33,036 nt of DNA from a bacterium (GTDB taxonomy: Bacteria > Patescibacteriota > Patescibacteriia > UBA9934 > GWF2-40-263), in the NCBI GenBank assembly GCA_020051955.1, contig JAGVQB010000035.1:1-33036 (forward strand). Reading direction: 5' to 3'. The translations under genes and the position numbers were made by a program. Below, piece by piece: positions 14,027 through 21,743 of the stretch. Positions within the stretch are counted from its first letter, which is position 1, and the number at the start of each line of letters is the position of its first letter. The notes under the pieces were generated by a model. The model was given only the letters and a program-made list of their open reading frames with translations. It did no database searches and was not told where the DNA came from.

Positions 14027-15347
14027 ACTTTCCCAGTCCGACTCCCTGATACTTGAATCCATACTTCGCGAGATCCAAATCAGCGAGACAGTTTCTTCCA
14101 TCAAAAATCCACGGATCAACCATTGCCTCACGCAAAGTCTGAAAAGACACCTCACGAAACTCCGGCCATTGAGTCAGCACGACTAAAGCGTCGGCGCCTG
14201 ACGCCGCATCAATCGCTGTTGGCGCAAACTCAACATGGTCAGAAAGAACTCGTCGAGCATTGTCCATTGCTTGAGGGTCGTACACTGCCAAGTCAGCTCC
14301 AGAGGCATGCAGACGTTGAGCGATGTCGATGCCTGCTGATTCACGAATGTCATCAGTCTGATCCTTAAACGCAAGCCCCCACACCGCGATTCGACGTCCC
14401 TTTAGAGACCCCAGCTCCTGAATTATCTTTTTGAAAAATCGCTCGCGCTGTCGGTTGTTCACCTCGATCACTGCTGAAAGAAGTTTGAATGTATAGCCGT
14501 TGGCACCAGAAATTTGTTCAAGCGCTGACACGTCTTTTGGAAAACACGACCCACCGTATCCAATCCCAGCTTGCAAAAAATGTTTACCAATCCTTTTATC
14601 CAGCCCAATCCCATGCGCGACATCACGCACATCCGCGCCAACACGCTCCGCAAGATTCGCAATCTCGTTGATGAAAGAAATTTTTGTGGCAAGAAAAGCG
14701 TTAGCCGCGTACTTAATCATCTCGGCAGATTCGATAGTTGTACAAACGCGCGGGGCAACAATCCCCTCGTGCAAACGATCAACAATCCGTGAAGCAACCT
14801 CATCGTCCGCGCCGATTACAACCCGATCTGGATGCAAAAAATCCTGAAGCGCTGTCCCCTCGCGCAAAAATTCTGGAACAGACACGACACGAATCAAGCT
14901 CGTTAATTCCCCTTGCCCAGCGTTTGTCATCGCGACACGGACACGCTCAAGGACTCGACGATTCGTGCCAACAGGCACAGTGCTCTTAACAACTATCACC
15001 GCCTCGTGATCGAGATACGCGCCGACCTGATCCGCAACAGCAAACAGCGCGGTGAGGTCAGCCTCGCCAGTAATTTTTGGCGGAGTCCCAACGGCTATCG
15101 CTACAACATCAGCGCCACCGATTACATTCTTCAAGTCAGTCGTAAACAAAATATTGCCAGACTCCTGCGCGCTTTTCATTGCCTCACCAAGCCCTGGCTC
15201 AAAAAACGGAACCTCGCCACGATCAAGCCGCGCGATTTTTGCCTCATCAACGTCAACGCACGCGACCGCGACACCAAGCGAAGCAAAACCAACGCCCGTT
15301 GTGAGCCCAACGTAACCAGTGCCAATCATTACGAGATTCATACGCAT
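14016..15347 (-). CDS. ugd: UDP-glucose 6-dehydrogenase
   Basis: Oxidises UDP-glucose to UDP-glucuronate with two NAD molecules, for surface polysaccharides. The 443-residue protein has the NAD-binding GTGYVG (9-14), the acidic VDVDEAKI, AVGTPPK, KSTVPVGTNR and the catalytic Cys268 in GGSCFPKD, then the C-terminal UDP-binding domain (WGLAFKDQTDDIRESAG). ATG 15347 or 15341 are both possible and differ by two residues. It heads a minus-strand operon with the two comEC genes. Linkage to NAD: this enzyme consumes NAD, but there is no sign of shared control with the salvage island. Confidence 0.94.
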   Translation of the reverse strand: MRMNLVMIGTGYVGLTTGVGFASLGVAVACVDVDEAKIARLDRGEVPFFEPGLGEAMKSAQESGNILFTTDLKNVIGGADVVAIAVGTPPKITGEADLTALFAVADQVGAYLDHEAVIVVKSTVPVGTNRRVLERVRVAMTNAGQGELTSLIRVVSVPEFLREGTALQDFLHPDRVVIGADDEVASRIVDRLHEGIVAPRVCTTIESAEMIKYAANAFLATKISFINEIANLAERVGADVRDVAHGIGLDKRIGKHFLQAGIGYGGSCFPKDVSALEQISGANGYTFKLLSAVIEVNNRQRERFFKKIIQELGSLKGRRIAVWGLAFKDQTDDIRESAGIDIAQRLHASGADLAVYDPQAMDNARRVLSDHVEFAPTAIDAASGADALVVLTQWPEFREVSFQTLREAMVDPWIFDGRNCLADLDLAKYGFKYQGVGLGKYEC

Positions 15348-15369
15348 GAGAGCTTATCAAAACCGCGTA

Positions 15370-15400
15370 AAACAGCAAACCCGCCGTTGAAAGCGGGTTT
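15370..15400 (-). terminator. Terminator downstream of the tRNA gene
   Basis: Minus strand AAACCCGC-TTTCAACG-GCGGGTTT (15400-15377) is a perfect 8-bp stem followed by GCTGTTTTA. It separates the tRNA from ugd. Confidence 0.75.
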
Positions 15401-15440
15401 ACCATGATCCCGGATCATTGAGCCACATAATCACAGGTCG

Positions 15441-15516
15441 TGGTGGACCTGACGGGATTCGAACCCGCAATCCTCGGTGTCAAGACGAGTGAGGTTGCCT
15501 TTACCTCCACAGGCCC
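15441..15516 (-). tRNA. tRNA with an abnormal anticodon arm, isotype uncertain (Val-GAC or Ser-UGA reading)
   Basis: The minus strand gives a 73-nt cloverleaf with encoded CCA: acceptor GGGCCTG/CAGGTCC, D arm GAGG/CCTC with GG in the loop, T arm GCGGG-TTCGAAT-CCCGT, discriminator A. The anticodon region CTCGT-CTTGACA-CCGAG gives four Watson-Crick pairs plus a T/C mismatch and would place UGA as anticodon with an unusual C37. Reading GAC (valine), which fits A73, U33, A37 and the short variable loop, breaks the anticodon stem. A serine tRNA should have a long variable arm, absent here. The gene may be a variant or damaged tRNA. Flanks carry related inverted segments (CCGGATCA before and after). 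Confidence 0.85.
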
Positions 15517-15533
15517 AATTGATCCGGGGTAAA

Positions 15534-15574
15534 TAAAAACCCCCAACCGTTTTTTCGATCATTGGGGGGTTTTA
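15534..15574. terminator. Bidirectional terminator-like hairpin upstream of the tRNA
   Basis: AAAACCCCCAA pairs with TTGGGGGGTTTT (one bulged G), with loop CCGTTTTTTCGATCA. T-runs flank it on both strands, more strongly on the minus strand (TTTTTATTT). It lies 5' of the tRNA on the tRNA strand and would insulate it from the SDR-side transcripts. Confidence 0.6.
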
Positions 15575-15609
15575 TTGACACCGAGATCTGGATAATATCC
15601 TCACTCGTC
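15575..15609 (+). repeat. Inverted, order-swapped copies of the tRNA anticodon arm
   Basis: TTGACACCGAG (15575-15585) and CCTCACTCGTC (15599-15609) are exact 11-nt copies of the two adjacent halves of the tRNA segment 15473-15494. They lie on the opposite strand, in swapped order and 13 nt apart. On the tRNA strand they are therefore antisense to the anticodon arm. Confidence 0.8.
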
Positions 15610-15702
15610 TGAGACTATTACAGCACGTGTTTGGCACAACGTCAACCGTCGATTGTGGAAAACTCACTTTTTAAATCATCGCAACCAAAAAAAGAACCGA
15701 AC

Positions 15703-16356
15703 CTACCAAGGGAACTTTTCACCCTTATACCAAAACTGTCCGCTCTCAATTTTGGATCCTGCAAATTTGAAAATGTACTCAGCGGCTTCTTCGGGAGTGA
15801 GTTCAGCGTCAATACCGCCCATATCAGTTTTGACTCTACCTGGGTGAACCGAAGAAACGGTAATTTCCCCTACCAAACGGATAGCGAGTGTTCTGGTATA
15901 CATGTTGAGCGCGGCTTTGGATATTTTGTAACTTGGATATTTCGTGCGGGTCGTGCGATCCAAAGAACCTGCTGAAGATGAAATGTTGATGATGTGCCCT
16001 CCGACGTTGACAAGCGGAATAAGTCCTTCGGTAATCTGGATATGACCAAAAAGATTTACCTCCAGTGTTGATCGCAACTTTTCCATCACAACATTTGTAT
16101 CATCTTCATCTTTCAACACGCCCGCGTTGTTAATCAGTATGTCAATTTTTTTATTCAATCGTTCCACGCTCTGAATGCAATTGCCAATTGTTTCTTGTTT
16201 ATAAAAATCCAGAGGAAACACCACCAGATCCTCGTGAGAATAATCTATAACTCCTGGGACATAGGTGCCGATAACAAAATCTCCAGCCGCCAAAAACCTC
16301 TCTGCCAATGCTCGCCCTAAGCCTTTGTTAACACCGCTGATGAATATTGTTCTCAT
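15703..16356 (-). CDS. Short-chain dehydrogenase/reductase
   Basis: A 217-residue classical SDR: the dinucleotide-binding SGVNKGLG (7-14), DILINNAG (72-79), catalytic Ser in NISSSAG (124-130) and Tyr143/Lys147 in SYKISK. The substrate cannot be read from sequence. No acidic or basic residue after the second strand clearly sets NAD or NADP preference. Its ATG overlaps the TGA of the Nudix gene by four bases (ATGA), so it is translationally coupled as the third gene after leuS. The combination with a Nudix hydrolase suggests metabolite repair or nucleotide-sugar housekeeping, but this is a guess. Confidence 0.88.
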   Translation of the reverse strand: MRTIFISGVNKGLGRALAERFLAAGDFVIGTYVPGVIDYSHEDLVVFPLDFYKQETIGNCIQSVERLNKKIDILINNAGVLKDEDDTNVVMEKLRSTLEVNLFGHIQITEGLIPLVNVGGHIINISSSAGSLDRTTRTKYPSYKISKAALNMYTRTLAIRLVGEITVSSVHPGRVKTDMGGIDAELTPEEAAEYIFKFAGSKIESGQFWYKGEKFPW

Positions 16357-16919
16357 ATCTCAAAAAGTTTTCTCCTCATCTCCTCACGACTTGGCTCGTG
16401 GTATTTCGCGCGGATGAGCATTACGCGCAGATCCTGATCAAGACGGTAGAGCTCGCCAGCGTCAACTAGATCCAGCAACTCCTCGAAGCTAACCAGACGA
16501 GGAGAAATTTTTTCGCTTTTATCTGGCGCGTTCTCCCGAACCTTTCGCGCGCCTCGCCCGACAAAAACATTGACCGCCCATTTGATTGAATGGTGAACGC
16601 AGTGCGAGTAAAGAAGTTCCAATGTCTCAACCTCGTATCCAGTTTCCTCCAACAACTCTCTGCGCATTGCCTCCTCTGGTGTTTCTCCTTTCTCAATGCA
16701 ACCACCAGGTAAACTAAGAAACGGCTTCGCTACGTGTGACTGTTCCTCAAGCTGGATCAATATCTTGTCGCCAACCACGATGATCGCCTCCGCAGAATCA
16801 GCTCGCTCGATCATTTCAAACGCCTCTTCTGATCCATCGAATATCTTTTGGGACCACTGATAAATATCATACCTCACACCCTTGAACACCAATTTTGCGC
16901 CGTCAGGAATCTTGTCCAT
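16353..16919 (-). CDS. Nudix hydrolase, possibly ADP-ribose/ADP-sugar type
   Basis: A 188-residue protein. The Nudix box at 73-95 is complete: GCIEKGETPEEAMRRELLEETGY fits GX5EX7REUXEEXGU with all catalytic glutamates, unlike the degenerate box of the NrtR protein. The N-terminal strand region FKGVRYDIYQWSQKIFDGSEEAFEMIERADSAEAI resembles ADP-ribose pyrophosphatase-type proteins, so an ADP-ribose or ADP-sugar substrate is plausible but unproven. Its start is one base after the leuS stop (16921), and its stop overlaps the SDR start, so the three genes form one operon. Confidence 0.88.
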   Translation of the reverse strand: MDKIPDGAKLVFKGVRYDIYQWSQKIFDGSEEAFEMIERADSAEAIIVVGDKILIQLEEQSHVAKPFLSLPGGCIEKGETPEEAMRRELLEETGYEVETLELLYSHCVHHSIKWAVNVFVGRGARKVRENAPDKSEKISPRLVSFEELLDLVDAGELYRLDQDLRVMLIRAKYHEPSREEMRRKLFEI

Positions 16920-16920
16920 A

Positions 16921-19350
16921 TTATTTTACAACGATGTTTATAATCCTCCCCATCACATACACGACCTTCACAATTTCCTTCCCTTCGAGATGCTTGACAA
17001 CCGACTCGTTCGCTACCGCCATCTCTCGCGCGACTACCTCGTCAGCGTCTGGCGCGATCGTAATTGTCCCTCGCGCCTTGCCATTCACCTGCACAGCGAT
17101 CTCAACTGTATCGCGCGCGAGAAGTCGCTCATCAAACTGTGGCCACGCTTGATCCTCGACTAACCCATTCTCACCAATCATCTCCCAACACTCATTTGCG
17201 ACATGTGGCGCGAATGGACACAAGACAATTAGAAGTCGCTTGGTCTGCTCCAACGATAATGACTTTCCTTCCAACTCGTTTAACAAACTCATAAACGCGG
17301 AGACCGCAGTATTGAATTTGAATGCCTCGATATCATCGGAGATTTTTTTGAGATGGCGTTCAAGAACGCTGGCTGTGTTTCGATCTTCGATGTTTGGATT
17401 TTGGATTTTGAATTTTGGATTTTTCTCCACCCCATTATCATCAACATACCTCATCACCCTCTCCAAAAACCTTCTCACTCCAACCAGCCCATTTATATTC
17501 CACGGCACAGGCTCCTCAAATGGACCCATAAACAAAATGTACATCCTCAACGCGTCAGCTCCATACTCACTCACAATCTCATCCGGATTCACACCATTCC
17601 CCTTTGACTTGCTCATCTTGGTTCCGTCAGATGCCAGTACCAGCCCATGACTATGACGCCGCGCGTATGGCTCTGACGCGGGAACAAACCCGCGGTCAAA
17701 CAAAAACTTATTCCAGAATCGAGAATAAAGAAGGTGCAACGTGGTATGTTCCATTCCTCCGTTGTAAAGATCAACAGGCATCCACTTTTCAAGTTTCTCA
17801 CGCGACGCGAATGTTGTTTTATTTTGCGGATCAATGTAGCGCAAAAAGTACCAGCTTGACCCTGCCCAGTTTGGCATCGTGTCTGTCTCGCGCTTTGCCG
17901 CGCCACCACACTTTGGACACGTCGTGTTCACCCACTCGTCGATCGCTGATAGCGGCGACTCGCCAGTGTCAGTGGGTTCATACTTTTCGATGTCTGGAAG
18001 AACAACTGGCAACTGATCCATCGGCACTGGAATCCACCCCCCTGTTCCCTGTTCACTGTTCCCTGTTCCCTGTTCACTGTTCCCTGTTCCCTGTTCCCTC
18101 GCGCATCTCTCGCATCTCACCAACGGTATCGGCTCGCCCCAATACCGCTGTCTGGAGAATACCCAGTCGCGGAGTTTATATTGCGTAACTCGCTTGCCAT
18201 TTACTTTTTCGATCGCCTCTTCAATTGGAATAAGTGGGCAATCAACAATCGGGAGATTAAACTTTGACGCGAACTCTCTGTCTCTCTCATCATGCGCTGG
18301 CACGGCCATAATTGCGCCAGTACCATATCCACCAAGCACATAATCCGCGACCCACACGGGTATCTCTTTTTCGGTCGCTGGATTCACAACACGCAGTCTG
18401 GTATCCACGCCTGTCTTTTCTTTCTCGCTATTTGCCCGATCCATTTCACTCTTCGCCAACGCTTGCGATATATACGCGCGCACATCCCCGCTTGCTTCCC
18501 AACCTTCCGCGATCCATTTTCTTGCGAGCTCTGGGGACACAACCATAAACGTGGCGCCAAAGATCGTGTCAGGACGAGTAGTGAAAACTGGGATGCCTGC
18601 AGTCCCCGTACCGGCAACCCCCCTTGATCCCCCCTTGGGAAGGGGGGAGAATTCAAAAATTATTTCCGCCCCTTCGCTCTTCCCTATCCAGTTGCGCTGT
18701 TGCGTTTTGATCTTCTCGAGATAATCGACGCCATCAAGATCAGCAAGCAAACGCTCCGCGTACTTCGTGATCGCGATCATCCACTGTTCCTTGTCGCGTT
18801 TCTCTGTTGCCCCACCACACCGCTCACACTTTCCATCAACGACTTCTTCGTTCGCCAATCCAATCTTGCACGACAGACACCAGTTGATTGGTTGCTTGGT
18901 TTTGTACGCGAGTCCTGCTTTAAAAAATTCCAAGAACATCCACTGCGTCCATTTGTAATACTCCGGATCGGTCGTGTTCACTTCGCGAGACCAGTCAAAA
19001 CTCAATCCCAATGATTTTAGCTGTCGCTTGAACGTCGCGATATTTTCCGCTGTCACGTCCTGTGGCTTGCGCCCTGTCTTGATCGCGTAATTCTCAGTTG
19101 GCAACCCAAACGCGTCCCATCCGATTGGATACAAAACATTAAATCCCTGCATTCGCCGCTTGCGCGCTATGACATCCAACGCTGTGTAACTGCGAGGGTG
19201 CCCAAGGTGCAAACCCGCGCCGGAAGGATATGGAAATTCAATGAGGCAGTAGAACTTCGGTTTACCACTGCCATCATTTGCGTGAAAAGCCCCAGTGACC
19301 TCCCACCGCTCCTGCCATTTTTTCTCAATTGCTTGATGGTTGTATGACAT
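16921..19350 (-). CDS. leuS: Leucyl-tRNA synthetase with three repeat-derived insertions
   Basis: An 809-residue class I aminoacyl-tRNA synthetase. HLGH at 48-51 (HIGH motif) and KMSKS at about 578-582 mark the catalytic domain; CLSC...CERCG (about 158-180) is a zinc knuckle; VFTTRPDTIFG begins the CP1 editing domain; AGSSWYFLRYIDP and the C-terminal VQVNGKARG are typical. Three low-complexity insertions are translated in frame: SPLPKGGSRG (about 233-250), a repeated EQGTGNS heptad (about 415-437) and NPKFKIQNPN (about 640-652). Each matches simple DNA repeats rather than conserved LeuS sequence. The gene appears leaderless, with an extended -10 at 19359-19367. It heads an operon with the Nudix and SDR genes. 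Confidence 0.96.
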   Translation of the reverse strand: MSYNHQAIEKKWQERWEVTGAFHANDGSGKPKFYCLIEFPYPSGAGLHLGHPRSYTALDVIARKRRMQGFNVLYPIGWDAFGLPTENYAIKTGRKPQDVTAENIATFKRQLKSLGLSFDWSREVNTTDPEYYKWTQWMFLEFFKAGLAYKTKQPINWCLSCKIGLANEEVVDGKCERCGGATEKRDKEQWMIAITKYAERLLADLDGVDYLEKIKTQQRNWIGKSEGAEIIFEFSPLPKGGSRGVAGTGTAGIPVFTTRPDTIFGATFMVVSPELARKWIAEGWEASGDVRAYISQALAKSEMDRANSEKEKTGVDTRLRVVNPATEKEIPVWVADYVLGGYGTGAIMAVPAHDERDREFASKFNLPIVDCPLIPIEEAIEKVNGKRVTQYKLRDWVFSRQRYWGEPIPLVRCERCAREQGTGNSEQGTGNSEQGTGGWIPVPMDQLPVVLPDIEKYEPTDTGESPLSAIDEWVNTTCPKCGGAAKRETDTMPNWAGSSWYFLRYIDPQNKTTFASREKLEKWMPVDLYNGGMEHTTLHLLYSRFWNKFLFDRGFVPASEPYARRHSHGLVLASDGTKMSKSKGNGVNPDEIVSEYGADALRMYILFMGPFEEPVPWNINGLVGVRRFLERVMRYVDDNGVEKNPKFKIQNPNIEDRNTASVLERHLKKISDDIEAFKFNTAVSAFMSLLNELEGKSLSLEQTKRLLIVLCPFAPHVANECWEMIGENGLVEDQAWPQFDERLLARDTVEIAVQVNGKARGTITIAPDADEVVAREMAVANESVVKHLEGKEIVKVVYVMGRIINIVVK
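18042..18099 (-). repeat. 21-bp tandem repeat inside leuS
   Basis: The plus-strand unit CTGTTCCCTGTTCACTGTTCC is repeated 2.7 times without error. The period of 21 equals seven codons, so each copy adds the heptad EQGTGNS and keeps the frame. Confidence 0.85.
18629..18647. repeat. C/G palindrome inside leuS
   Basis: CCCCCCTT-GGG-AAGGGGGG forms a perfect 8-bp stem and is translated within SPLPKGG on the minus strand. A close relative occurs in truB at 27664-27680. Confidence 0.7.
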
Positions 19351-19358
19351 ACTGCGAA

Positions 19359-19367
19359 ATCATACCA
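19359..19367 (-). promoter_or_regulatory. Extended -10 promoter of leuS, leaderless
   Basis: Minus strand TGG-TATGAT (19367-19359) lies eight bases before the leuS ATG at 19350, so the transcript would start at or within a base or two of the start codon. No Shine-Dalgarno is present. Confidence 0.65.
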
Positions 19368-19448
19368 AACCCGACGATGTTTCTCCAATTGTATTCGGGG
19401 ATCGGATGCCCAACCAATCGCCTTTTTCTCTCTTTCCCCAGGGAGTAC

Positions 19449-19562
19449 TAAATAAAATCCAAAACCCAAAGTCCAAAATCCAAACCTGATTATTTCTATT
19501 CTTCCTCCATTTGGATTTTTGAGTTTTGGATCTTTGAATTTTTCCTCTCCATTTGGATTTCT
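19449..19562. repeat. Degenerate AATCCAAAA repeat tract upstream of leuS
   Basis: AAATCCAAAACCCAAAGTCCAAAA-type units on the plus strand (19455-19485) are followed by inverted TTTGGATTTTTGAGTTTTGG-type units (19510-19560). The same unit lies inside leuS at 17392-17426. The 312-nt gap 19351-19662 otherwise holds only the two promoters. Confidence 0.7.
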
Positions 19563-19576
19563 TCCCAGGCGTTCCA

Positions 19577-19604
19577 TTGACGCATGCAGAGTTACATGTT
19601 AATT
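19577..19604 (+). promoter_or_regulatory. Promoter of the coiled-coil/nuclease-like cassette
   Basis: TTGACG (19577-19582), a 16-nt spacer and TTAATT (19599-19604). The predicted start near 19611 leaves a leader of about 50 nt before ATG 19663. Confidence 0.5.
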
Positions 19605-19662
19605 TTCGCCCCTGCGCGGTTGGGAATCAACCAGCTGGCGCATGGGAAAGAAGGGAACAAAA

Positions 19663-20703
19663 ATGCCAAGCCCAATGCTGACGGCAACCTTGCTCGCCCT
19701 CTCGACGACAGCCCAGGAGATTCAAACCACGAACTCTTTCGACGCGTGGGGAGTCTATGTGCTGGCAGGTGCGTCCATCGTTGTAGTGCTTCTGGCAACC
19801 TTGTTGCTGTTGACGCGCATGGCAAACAGAAAGTACGTGCGCTACGTCATTGGTTACATCAATCTGATCGCTGGAACCCACGGGTGTCGCGCGAAGAATC
19901 TTGCGGCGCTGATTGTCCGCATCAATGAAAAGTCGCTCGAAGTCGCGCGTGTCGTTTGCGAACAAGACGTGGAACAATTCCGCGATGCCTCGTCGCGATT
20001 GGACAGCGTGCTTCATGAGATGCAATCCTCAAAGAGGATGCTACTCGACCTCCTCGAAAAGAGTGGCGCCTACACTCTGAAGGATTGCGAAAACGCGTTT
20101 CAGGCTTGTGCAAAGCTCGTTGAGAACGCGGACAGAATTACAGACATATCCGAAGAAGCTGAAAAGCAGATCGACGAACTCCTGGAACTCGCGCGCGACG
20201 CGCAAGCGCAGATCAACGCGACAGAGCAAGAGATCGCGCTATGCAATTCGCGCATTTCCCAAGTCGAGGAAACTGGGATATGGGTTGCTGAAGCACGGGC
20301 TTCCATCTCAAGCGCGGTTATGGCTCTTGCCAACGCGACACTGGCCGCTGGCGCCAAGCAGATCAGGAGAACATACGAACTTCTCTCTCAAGCCAAGACG
20401 CTCGCGAGCGAGGCCGCGGAGATAGCAGAGAACGCGCAACGCGAAAGAGGAAATCTCATCACACGACACTTGAGTCTGCAAGGCGAGCTCGGACGCGTTG
20501 AGGAACAGCTCGGGATCGTCGTGGACGACAACAAGAGCGAGGCGCGGCAGGCTCTCGCGCGAGCGAAGAACGAGCTCGACGCGGCGCAGACCCTGTTTAG
20601 CCTGGGAAGCCAGAAGTGGGAAGAAGCGCGCAAGCGACTCGATGTCGCGCAAGACGAACTCGGTCGCGCGAACACTCTCGCGCGGACTGGCACCCAACAA
20701 TAA
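19663..20703 (+). CDS. Membrane-anchored coiled-coil protein, unknown function
   Basis: A 346-residue protein with a hydrophobic, signal-like N terminus (residues 5-15), one transmembrane helix (about 31-51, VYVLAGASIVVVLLATLLLL) and a long cytoplasmic region from about residue 85 to the end that is almost entirely helical with heptad-like patterns, rich in Ala, Glu, Gln and Arg and lacking prolines: several coiled coils. I do not recognise a family; the layout recalls LemA-like or phage-shock scaffold proteins but no motif proves it. ATG 19663 is preceded by GAAGGG at good distance; ATG 19642 is an alternative. A plus-strand gene among minus-strand housekeeping genes, 37 nt before the nuclease-like gene, so the two probably work together. 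Confidence 0.8.
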   Translation: MPSPMLTATLLALSTTAQEIQTTNSFDAWGVYVLAGASIVVVLLATLLLLTRMANRKYVRYVIGYINLIAGTHGCRAKNLAALIVRINEKSLEVARVVCEQDVEQFRDASSRLDSVLHEMQSSKRMLLDLLEKSGAYTLKDCENAFQACAKLVENADRITDISEEAEKQIDELLELARDAQAQINATEQEIALCNSRISQVEETGIWVAEARASISSAVMALANATLAAGAKQIRRTYELLSQAKTLASEAAEIAENAQRERGNLITRHLSLQGELGRVEEQLGIVVDDNKSEARQALARAKNELDAAQTLFSLGSQKWEEARKRLDVAQDELGRANTLARTGTQQ

Positions 20704-20740
20704 ACCGCGCAATAGGCGCAAGGGGGAGAAGGGAGAGAAG

Positions 20741-21610
20741 GTGCTTGATCTGTTCTTCGCGATACACCACCAGGTTGTTTTCACAAACAGCAAGCGAATA
20801 AGTCTCGAAGACTACGCGTTTGCTAATGCGATGACAATTGCTGAAAGAAGTATCAAGCCACCGATTCGGGACATGCTTGAGAATCAGGCGCCACACAGGC
20901 GCCATGAAGCGCTGTACGAATTTCTTGCTGAAGAAGAAATGTGCAGTACCGAGATAACACCCAACGGGTACCTTGAAAGATCGCTTTATGAAGTGGTGAT
21001 CCTTCATAAGCTCATCGAGACCGAATCATCGGAGGGCCAAACCGGATCAATCAATCGAAGTGTTGCCGTTTTGGGAGGGATGATTCAAAGCAGGCTTACT
21101 CGTCTACTCGTCGAACTCGACGAAGAAAACGCACTGGCCATCCTTGAACTGTGCGACCACGTTGCGACGTTGAATAGGAATCGTTGGAAGTCGTCAATAT
21201 ACGGAGCAAGCGCAGAGGCAAAGGTGCTCATAGAACTTGGACGCTGTAAGGATGTCAGACTGTACGAGTCTTCTCTCCTAGACGACGTGCAGTATGGCAT
21301 TGACGTGATCGTAGAAACACGTGATGGCAAAACCGGCGTGTGCGTAAGCGTGAAGTCGCGCGCAAACCAGCCTGGGTACCTATGTCTTTCCCCGCCGCCT
21401 TACAAGGACCTGGCCCAAGACTGGATGAGAATCAAGGAAGGGACAACCGAGTTCAACGAAATATTCCACAGGCAATGGCGCCCTGTACTGCTACAGATTG
21501 GCAGGCCACACGATCAAATGGTTAATCTCTCGGTTACGAGGCCCAAATGGGCAATGGCACTCAGACAAGCGCTCTGGAATAACGAGTTCGTTTCCACACT
21601 TTGCCTCTGA
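20741..21610 (+). CDS. Protein with a PD-(D/E)xK-nuclease-like core, unknown function
   Basis: A 289-residue soluble protein starting at GTG 20741 with GGGAGAGAAG just upstream. The N-terminal half (1-150) is mostly helical. Residues 153-210 (YGASAEAKVLIEL, DDVQYGIDVIVE, KTGVCVSVKSRA) resemble a PD-(D/E)xK restriction-endonuclease core: Glu159 on the first helix, Asp188 in GIDVIV, and SVK with Lys205, where the usual Glu or Gln before the lysine is Ser203. That substitution leaves nuclease activity uncertain. It is paired with a membrane-anchored coiled-coil gene, a layout that would suit a membrane-tethered defence or conflict module, but a structural comparison is needed. It is followed by a terminator. 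Confidence 0.7.
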   Translation: MLDLFFAIHHQVVFTNSKRISLEDYAFANAMTIAERSIKPPIRDMLENQAPHRRHEALYEFLAEEEMCSTEITPNGYLERSLYEVVILHKLIETESSEGQTGSINRSVAVLGGMIQSRLTRLLVELDEENALAILELCDHVATLNRNRWKSSIYGASAEAKVLIELGRCKDVRLYESSLLDDVQYGIDVIVETRDGKTGVCVSVKSRANQPGYLCLSPPPYKDLAQDWMRIKEGTTEFNEIFHRQWRPVLLQIGRPHDQMVNLSVTRPKWAMALRQALWNNEFVSTLCL

Positions 21611-21616
21611 AACGCA

Positions 21617-21646
21617 AACGCCCCACACGGAGGGCGTTATTTATTT
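21617..21646. terminator. Terminator of the cassette
   Basis: AACGCCC (21617-21623) and GGGCGTT (21632-21638) form a stem followed by ATTTATTT. On the minus strand TTTGCGTTT follows, so it may also stop gdhA transcription. Confidence 0.7.
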
Positions 21647-21685
21647 CCAAATTATCTCCCCCCTTCCTACGTGAGTTGCCTATCT

Positions 21686-21727
21686 ACAGATTACAGATTC
21701 TTACAGATTTACAGATTTTACAGATAG
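21686..21727. repeat. TTACAGAT microsatellite-like repeat downstream of gdhA
   Basis: ACAGAT recurs five times with spacers of 2-4 bases. The tract is framed by GTTGCCTATCT (21674) and AGATAG...AGGCAAC (21721-21736), which can close a hairpin around it. Confidence 0.6.
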
Positions 21728-21743
21728 TTCAGGCAACCCCAAT

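Noticed and set aside
14913-15407. 164-residue plus-strand ORF opposite ugd
   Set aside because: Shadow of the ugd reading frame; no family features.
20308-20793. 161-residue minus-strand ORF opposite the coiled-coil gene
   Set aside because: Low-complexity mirror of an Ala/Glu/Arg-rich coiled coil; no independent signals.
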